The translations under genes were made by a program, and so were the position numbers. Positions 59,273-64,000 of a stretch of 64,000 nucleotides of DNA are shown here, in pieces (position 1 is the stretch's first letter; each line of letters starts with the position of its first letter). The notes under the pieces are model-generated. The model ran no database searches. It saw only the letters and a list, made by a program, of their open reading frames with translations, and was not told the DNA's origin. Source of the DNA: CAZYQW01 sp964649825. GTDB taxonomy: Bacteria; Planctomycetota; B15-G4; JADJEK01. Location: NCBI GenBank assembly GCA_964649825.1, contig CAZYQW010000021.1, positions 35,720 through 99,719 of the forward strand, in the 5' to 3' direction.

Positions 59273-60943
59273 TCAGGAGCCGAACGTGCGCGCGAGCCCG
59301 TTCGTTTGGGCCGTGTGGTAGAAGCCGGCGGCGCCGGGATCCTGGAACCAGAGCTGGTGGTACACCGTCGCGGCGCAGAGCAGCGGATCGTTGGGGATCA
59401 TCCCCTCGATCGTGAAGACGCCGCTGGCGGGGACGAGCGTCGGCAGGGTGAGGAGATACGGATTGCCGACGAGGAGCGTGCCGCCGTCGAATGGGACGGA
59501 GGTGGCGGTGAACCCGATCGCGAGCCAGACCAGGGCGCCCGGCAACGCGTTCGTCATGCGGAGACCGGTCGTGTCACCGACGAGCGGCGGCTTGCTTCCG
59601 GTGAGGACGGGGATGCCGTTCGTGCCCGGTTTGCCGGCGCCGTAGCTGAGGTCGAACGCCGGGCCCGGGCAGCGGCAGAAGCAATCGCTCGACGTGCTGC
59701 CGGCGAGGGAGAAGACGTACGCCGAGCCCGAGAGGCTTCCGTTGGCGTCGTCGCCGTACGCGCCGACGATAGGATAATCGCCGGCCGTCGCGACGGCCCA
59801 GCCGAAGAAGTCGCTCGCTTCTCCGTCGCATGCAGTCAGCTTCTCCTCGACCTCCCACGTGTTCGAGAACACGCTGGTCAGCCTCAGGACGTACGCGGCG
59901 CCAGCCGACGATCCCTGCTCGTCCTCGTAGGGGGCGCCGACGATCGCGCGCGGCCCGGTGGGATCGAGGCTCACGCTGCGCCCGAAGTTGTCGGCTGCCT
60001 CCGCGTCGCACGCGACGACCTTCGACTTGACCGTCCAGACCGGCGGGTCCGGGAACTGCTGAAGCTGGTGGTAGTACATGTAGACCGCTCCCGCGTTGGA
60101 TCCGGCGTCGTCGCGACCATAGGCGCCGATCGCGACGTACGAACCTTCGATCGACACCGCGGCGCCGAAGTAGTCGAGAGCATTCGGTTCGAGGCCGCTG
60201 AAGTCGGCCGCGGTCAGCTTCCGTTCGAGTACGTAGGTGTTCAGGACGTTGCGCTCGTAGACGAACGCGGCGCCGCCGTCCGAGACGTGCGTGTCGTCCC
60301 CCCAAGCGCCGACGATGATCCGCTCCGCGTCGATGTCGACGGCGAAGCTGAATCCTCCGGCGAACGAGGGTGCCGCCAATTCCTGCGTCTCCACCCACCC
60401 GCTGCCGCTTCCGGAGTAGCGGAAGACGTAGGCGCTTGCCTTGCCCGGCGAGGCGTGGCCGACGACGGCGTAACCGTCGCGGACCGCGACGGCGCCGCCG
60501 AATCGATCGGACGCCTGGCCGTTGCTCGAGGTCAGCTTCTGTTGGAACGACCATCCAGACGACGTGCGCTGGAACACGAGCACGGCGCCGGCGTTGGTGC
60601 CCAGCGTGCCGTCGGCGCGCGCTCCGACGAACGCCCAAGGACCGTCGACGGCGACGGCCCAGCCGAATTCGTCGTCGTTCGCCGCTCCACCGAGGGAGAG
60701 CTCGCCGTCGAACGTCCACTGTCCCGGCGACTTGCGATAGACGGTGACCGACTCGCGCGACGGGGCCCCGATCAACAGGAACTCGCCATCGGTGTCGACG
60801 GCGCGACCAAAGAGGTCTCCGGCCTGCGCCCCGCTCGGCGTCACCTTGGGGAACTGACATTGGCCGTTGTCCGGGCAGCCTCCGGCGAATGCGGCTCCGG
60901 TGAAGAAGACGAGGGGGGACGCGACTCGAATGATTCTGAACAT
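59273..60943 (-). CDS. Secreted FG-GAP beta-propeller protein
   Basis: A 556-residue protein with a signal peptide (MFRIIRVASPLVFFTGAAFAGG) and AGGAGG upstream of its ATG. Seven or so repeats of the FG-GAP kind follow, each with GDxFGxAVxxDG and VGAxxDD-type turns (for example AGDLFGRAVDTDGEFLLIGA). A cysteine-rich linker (DCFCRCPGP) leads to a C-terminal domain beginning YGAGKPGTNGIPVL, related to the tail of the other FG-GAP protein at 7252-8964. Probably cell surface or extracellular. Confidence 0.78.
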   Translation of the reverse strand: MFRIIRVASPLVFFTGAAFAGGCPDNGQCQFPKVTPSGAQAGDLFGRAVDTDGEFLLIGAPSRESVTVYRKSPGQWTFDGELSLGGAANDDEFGWAVAVDGPWAFVGARADGTLGTNAGAVLVFQRTSSGWSFQQKLTSSNGQASDRFGGAVAVRDGYAVVGHASPGKASAYVFRYSGSGSGWVETQELAAPSFAGGFSFAVDIDAERIIVGAWGDDTHVSDGGAAFVYERNVLNTYVLERKLTAADFSGLEPNALDYFGAAVSIEGSYVAIGAYGRDDAGSNAGAVYMYYHQLQQFPDPPVWTVKSKVVACDAEAADNFGRSVSLDPTGPRAIVGAPYEDEQGSSAGAAYVLRLTSVFSNTWEVEEKLTACDGEASDFFGWAVATAGDYPIVGAYGDDANGSLSGSAYVFSLAGSTSSDCFCRCPGPAFDLSYGAGKPGTNGIPVLTGSKPPLVGDTTGLRMTNALPGALVWLAIGFTATSVPFDGGTLLVGNPYLLTLPTLVPASGVFTIEGMIPNDPLLCAATVYHQLWFQDPGAAGFYHTAQTNGLARTFGS

Positions 60944-61117
60944 GCTTTCCGCCTCCTGTTTTGCGGTTGGCTTTCATGCACGAGACGCCCCGCGCCAAGT
61001 CGACAGCCGACAAACGAGACGGAGAAAACGCGAAGTTGCGGTCCGCGTCGTGCCGATGAGCCACGACGCGTCTTTGAACTGGAATCACTGTCTCTTGTCG
61101 TAGGGAAGCAGTCGGTC

Positions 61118-62656
61118 ATGCGGAACATCGTCCTCCGCGCTCTCCTTGTCGGCCTGCTCGCGCTGGCGGGAGCGGCGAGAGCCCAAGACCCCCTGACGAA
61201 GCAGGCCCTTGGCCGCATCGAGCAGTACGAGAAGCTCGAACCAAGCCTGAAGGAGGGCGACACGCAGGCCGCGAGCCTCTATCTGAACGCGCTCGCGTGG
61301 GCGGGGAAGCGCCTGAACGCGGTCGCGAACAAGAATGAACCGACCTGGAAGGACGCGGAGGCCCGGTACAAGGCGCTGTGGGCGAAGATCGACGCGAAGG
61401 GGACCGCGACCGCCGCGCCCACGTCCGCCGGCTATGACCACGGAGCCCTCACGCAGCTCGACAAGGAGATCGCCAATGCCCACGCGAACCTGAGGATGCT
61501 GTCCGCGAAGCACCTCGCGGACGAGAGTCGGTCCCGCGGGTTCCGAGACCAGATCGCCGAGTTCGAGGCGCGGCTCGAGAAGTTCCCGCCGAGCGACGAG
61601 AACATGGAGATCGTGACGGCGAACCTCGCGAGCCTCGAGAAGCTGTTCGAAGCCGGCATGTCGCAGCTCGCTCAGGGCGAGTCTCGGAAGGCCGGCGCCG
61701 AGAGCGGGCTCGCCGCGTTGGGAGCGAAGTACGAATCGAGGAACAAGCCGGAGAACCTGAGCCATCCGTTCGACGAGCAGCAGGTTCGGGCGTGGGCGGC
61801 GGAGATGCGGCGTTGGCGCGAGGTCGAGCTGCCGCAAGACGTCGCGTGGCTCGACGACGTACGTGAGAACCCGGTCGTCGATCAGCAGAAGGTGAACAGT
61901 CTGCGGAGCTGGTTGACGGGGAGCTGGCGATGGAGGCTCGACGACGTCGAGAAGCTCGTGCGCGAGCGCGTGGCGAGCGACGTCGAAGTCGCGGTCGGCC
62001 ACGCGCGATTCGTGCTCGAGACCGACGCGGGCGACGAGAACCATGTGCTTGGGCGGATCCTCGGGAAGGGCGCGTTCGACGAGAACATGAGGCTGCTGCG
62101 CGACGGCCAACACGCCGTCGCGATCGCTCGCGTGTATGACGATGCGATGGGCTCGCCAGCCGTGATGGGCCCGACGATCACCGACTCGAACGCGCCGCCT
62201 CCCGCCCAGCCGGACCGGGACGCGCAAGCCACGAAGATCGAGCGGGCGATCGCCCACTTGAACAAGCTCGCGGTGAAGGCGCTCGACGCGGTCCGAATGC
62301 CCCAGGCGGCGTCGACCGATCCGGAGCTCCTCGCGATCGCGGCCGAGACCCTCGCGAAGCCGGACTACGGAGTCGGCGAGAGGCGCCGGCTTGTCATCAA
62401 CCAGGACAAGACCCGCAAGATGCGCCGCGAAGCCTGGATCCGTCCCGGCGCCGCGTACGCGACGCTGTCCTACTACGAGTACGTGTGGGACGAGTTCCAG
62501 GTCACGACGGCCGAGACGGTGGGTGACCAGATCTGGCTCTACTCCAACCTGCTCAAGCGGTTCGAGTCGGGCGACCCGACGTCTCCGATCGGACGTTGGG
62601 TGCTGAGCCGCCGCTTCGAGCTGACGCCGATCCGGCCCGAGAACGTGGATCGGTAG
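61118..62656 (+). CDS. Secreted or periplasmic helical protein of unknown function
   Basis: A 512-residue product with a signal peptide (MRNIVLRALLVGLLALAGAARAQ). The body is helical and charged, likely with coiled-coil stretches (LTQLDKEIANAHANLRMLSAKHLADE), and ends in a segment rich in aromatic residues. No family was recognised. It is on the same strand as, but separated by 88 nt from, the HAMP protein gene. An ATG-proximal ribosome site is weak. Confidence 0.6.
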   Translation: MRNIVLRALLVGLLALAGAARAQDPLTKQALGRIEQYEKLEPSLKEGDTQAASLYLNALAWAGKRLNAVANKNEPTWKDAEARYKALWAKIDAKGTATAAPTSAGYDHGALTQLDKEIANAHANLRMLSAKHLADESRSRGFRDQIAEFEARLEKFPPSDENMEIVTANLASLEKLFEAGMSQLAQGESRKAGAESGLAALGAKYESRNKPENLSHPFDEQQVRAWAAEMRRWREVELPQDVAWLDDVRENPVVDQQKVNSLRSWLTGSWRWRLDDVEKLVRERVASDVEVAVGHARFVLETDAGDENHVLGRILGKGAFDENMRLLRDGQHAVAIARVYDDAMGSPAVMGPTITDSNAPPPAQPDRDAQATKIERAIAHLNKLAVKALDAVRMPQAASTDPELLAIAAETLAKPDYGVGERRRLVINQDKTRKMRREAWIRPGAAYATLSYYEYVWDEFQVTTAETVGDQIWLYSNLLKRFESGDPTSPIGRWVLSRRFELTPIRPENVDR

Positions 62657-62744
62657 GCGTCCGCCGCGGACGGCGCCTCAAGTCGATCCCCGCGAGTCGT
62701 CGATGAAACCCAGCGTTCAACGTTGCTGCCGCGGGGACCAGGGC

Positions 62745-63401
62745 ATGAAGCCAAGCTGCGAACGCTTCCGGTCATTCGTTCGCCGGCGCCGATACGTCGT
62801 CAACGAACGGATCCAGTCACCAATCGTGTTCATGTCGATCCGGCACACGATCTTCGTGCTGGCCCTGACGGCGGCGTTCCTGTTCCTGCCCCTCTTGAGC
62901 GGACTGGGGACGGATCCGCGAACCGCGTCGCGCGAGGCGGTCGAGAAGGCCTCGCATCTCCTGTACCTCCACTCCCGCTACTGGTGGGTCGCGTGCCTCG
63001 CCCTCCTCGTGATCGCGTTCGACGCGATCCGGATCTCCCATCGCATCGCGGGACCGCTGTACCGGATGCGAAAGACGATCGATGAGGCCTCGGCCGGCCG
63101 GATGCCTCGACCGATCCGGCTCCGGCGCGGCGACTACCTCCACGAGGAGGTCGAGAGCCTCAACCGGCTGTTCGAGTACGCGGAATCGCTCCGGGTCCAG
63201 CTCCAAGACGCGATGCGGCGCCTCGGCGACTCGGTCGGGCGGTGCCGGAGCGCGATCGAGTCCCGGAACGACGACGAGCTGCAGCTCCAGATCGATCGAC
63301 TCGTCTCCGAGAAGAACCAGCTCGACGACCTGATCGAGCAGGTCGCCTCGCAGGTTGGTCCGCGCGAGGCGTCCACCGCGGCCGAGGAAACGGTGAGCTG
63401 A
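62745..63401 (+). CDS. Two-helix membrane protein with HAMP-like and coiled-coil regions
   Basis: A 218-residue product. A basic N-terminus (RRRRYVVNERIQSPI) precedes one helix at about 30-53 and a second at about 80-100, with a short extracytoplasmic loop between. After the second helix a HAMP-like linker (ISHRIAGPLYRMRKTIDEAS) leads to a long coiled coil. There is no kinase or methyl-accepting signalling domain. It ends one base before the pseudopilin start, suggesting a shared function in secretion or pilus assembly. Start at 62745 is chosen over 62703 on length and a GGGGA-like upstream site. Confidence 0.6.
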   Translation: MKPSCERFRSFVRRRRYVVNERIQSPIVFMSIRHTIFVLALTAAFLFLPLLSGLGTDPRTASREAVEKASHLLYLHSRYWWVACLALLVIAFDAIRISHRIAGPLYRMRKTIDEASAGRMPRPIRLRRGDYLHEEVESLNRLFEYAESLRVQLQDAMRRLGDSVGRCRSAIESRNDDELQLQIDRLVSEKNQLDDLIEQVASQVGPREASTAAEETVS

Positions 63402-63402
63402 A

Positions 63403-63864
63403 GTGGCAGTCCGTTCGACGTCCGTCCGGGGTTTCACCCTGCTCGAGCTCCTCATCGTGACCGCGATCCTGGCCACGATCGCGGGCATCGTGGTCCCGAA
63501 CTACCTCTCGTCATTGGCAATCGCCCGCAACATCAAGGCGATCACCGAGATCAAGGCGATGCAGACGGACATCGAGATGTATCGGATGCAGACCGGATCG
63601 CTGCCGCTCACCCTGGCGGACTGCGGCCTCGCGCAGGAGAAGGACCCGTGGGGCAACCCATACGAGTATCTGAACTTCTCGACGGTCAAGGGGAACGGCA
63701 AGAAACGCAAGGACAAGAACCTCGTCCCGATCAACACCGAGTACGACCTCTACAGCAAGGGTGCCGACGGCGACACGGCGATGTCCTTGATGCCGCCGAA
63801 GAGCCACGACGACGTCATCCGCGCCAACGACGGCGACTTCATCGACATCGCGACCAAGTACTAG
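63403..63864 (+). CDS. Type II/IV pseudopilin, GspG-like
   Basis: A 153-residue prepilin. The leader MAVRSTSVRG is followed by the methylation/cleavage motif G-FTLLELLIVTAILATIAG. The mature domain has the GspG-type pattern with KDPWGNPYEYLNF and a calcium-loop-like DLYSKGADGD. It would be processed by a prepilin peptidase and assembled into a pseudopilus for secretion, or into a pilus. GTG start one base after the HAMP gene. A single gene, without the rest of the secretion system in this window. Confidence 0.88.
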   Translation: MAVRSTSVRGFTLLELLIVTAILATIAGIVVPNYLSSLAIARNIKAITEIKAMQTDIEMYRMQTGSLPLTLADCGLAQEKDPWGNPYEYLNFSTVKGNGKKRKDKNLVPINTEYDLYSKGADGDTAMSLMPPKSHDDVIRANDGDFIDIATKY

Positions 63865-63891
63865 TGGTGTGATTCAGAGTTGTTGACGTTT

Positions 63892-63992
63892 CTCCGGGGC
63901 CCTCGTCATCGCTTGCTGCGTTGCTCCTCCTCGACGTATCTCGAATACGCGGTCGTCGTCGCGCCTTGCCAGCGACGACGATGACCTCCGGA
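63892..63992. repeat. Imperfect inverted repeat near the right edge
   Basis: The region after the pseudopilin stop contains TCCGG...CTCGTCATCG (63893-63911) and, at 63979-63992, CGATGACCTCCGGA, which is its reverse complement apart from a 5-nt indel, with CGACGACG-like arms inside. It may be a terminator-type structure or a small dispersed repeat. The window ends at 64000, so its full extent is unknown. Confidence 0.35.
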
Positions 63993-64000
63993 TAATCCAC

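Noticed and set aside
59306..61117. In-frame upstream extension of the 512-residue protein gene, giving over 1100 codons
   Set aside because: This part is the complement of the FG-GAP gene. The real start is the ATG at 61118, which begins a signal peptide.
1..64000. tRNA, rRNA or CRISPR features
   Set aside because: Reading the intergenic spaces showed no cloverleaf with a CCA-type end, no rRNA-like conserved stretches and no regularly spaced repeats of CRISPR type.

Overview
The window is GC-rich DNA carrying single-copy chromosomal genes at high coding density. It is most likely from a planctomycete-type bacterium (Planctomycetota or a close relative). The pointers are an ECF sigma factor overlapping a Ser/Thr kinase with a TPR tail, two secreted FG-GAP propeller proteins sharing a C-terminal domain that opens FGxGTPG or similar, a BlaI/M56 pair whose peptidase carries a HEAT-repeat tail, and many lone secreted proteins of unknown function. 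No tRNA, rRNA, CRISPR array, IS element or complete prophage was seen.

Layout. 1-9 kb: secreted proteins, a radical SAM/SPASM enzyme translationally coupled to an unknown partner, the TrmJ tRNA methyltransferase and an FG-GAP propeller. 9.2-21 kb: phosphate module, with pstB-pstS-pstC-pstA-phoU on the minus strand preceded by a likely Pho box of 11-bp direct repeats, a divergent sulfatase-fold lipoprotein, and phoB-phoR. 21-30 kb: a large secreted NPCBM-type protein, NAD+ synthetase, a secreted protein ending in a phage tail-collar-like domain, and the ECF sigma/kinase pair followed by a decayed duplicate fragment of the kinase gene. 30-34 kb: folE, then queD-dus-(Prx-like protein)-(unknown). 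The Prx-like gene is split by an in-frame TGA exactly where the first cysteine of a WCxxC motif should be, so it is probably a selenoprotein. 34-39 kb: M56 peptidase/BlaI repressor with a palindromic operator, a MNT nucleotidyltransferase, a VOC protein, an AraC/GyrI-like regulator and a CsbD-like protein. 39.2-59.1 kb: an aryl-polyene-like biosynthetic cluster. 59-64 kb: another FG-GAP protein, an unknown secreted protein, a HAMP membrane protein and a type II/IV pseudopilin.

How the genes work together. The polyene-like cluster has every core function for building an acyl chain on a carrier protein: ACP, one ketosynthase plus a Cys-less chain-length factor, a ketoreductase, one free dehydratase and one fused to a degenerate adenylation domain, and a thioesterase. 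It adds tailoring and lipid attachment (O-methyltransferase, two flavin halogenase-like enzymes, two acyltransferases, a glycosyltransferase) and export or envelope placement (LolA-like carrier, MMPL/RND exporter, DUF3261-like lipoprotein). Most of its genes are coupled by 1-4 nt overlaps. An orphan hybrid sensor kinase lies inside it. The phosphate genes form one regulon: PhoR-PhoB probably acts on the Pho box in front of pstB.

Main limits: assignments rest on reading motifs by eye. Start codons were chosen from ribosome binding sites, signal peptides and gene overlaps. The first gene is cut by the window edge.
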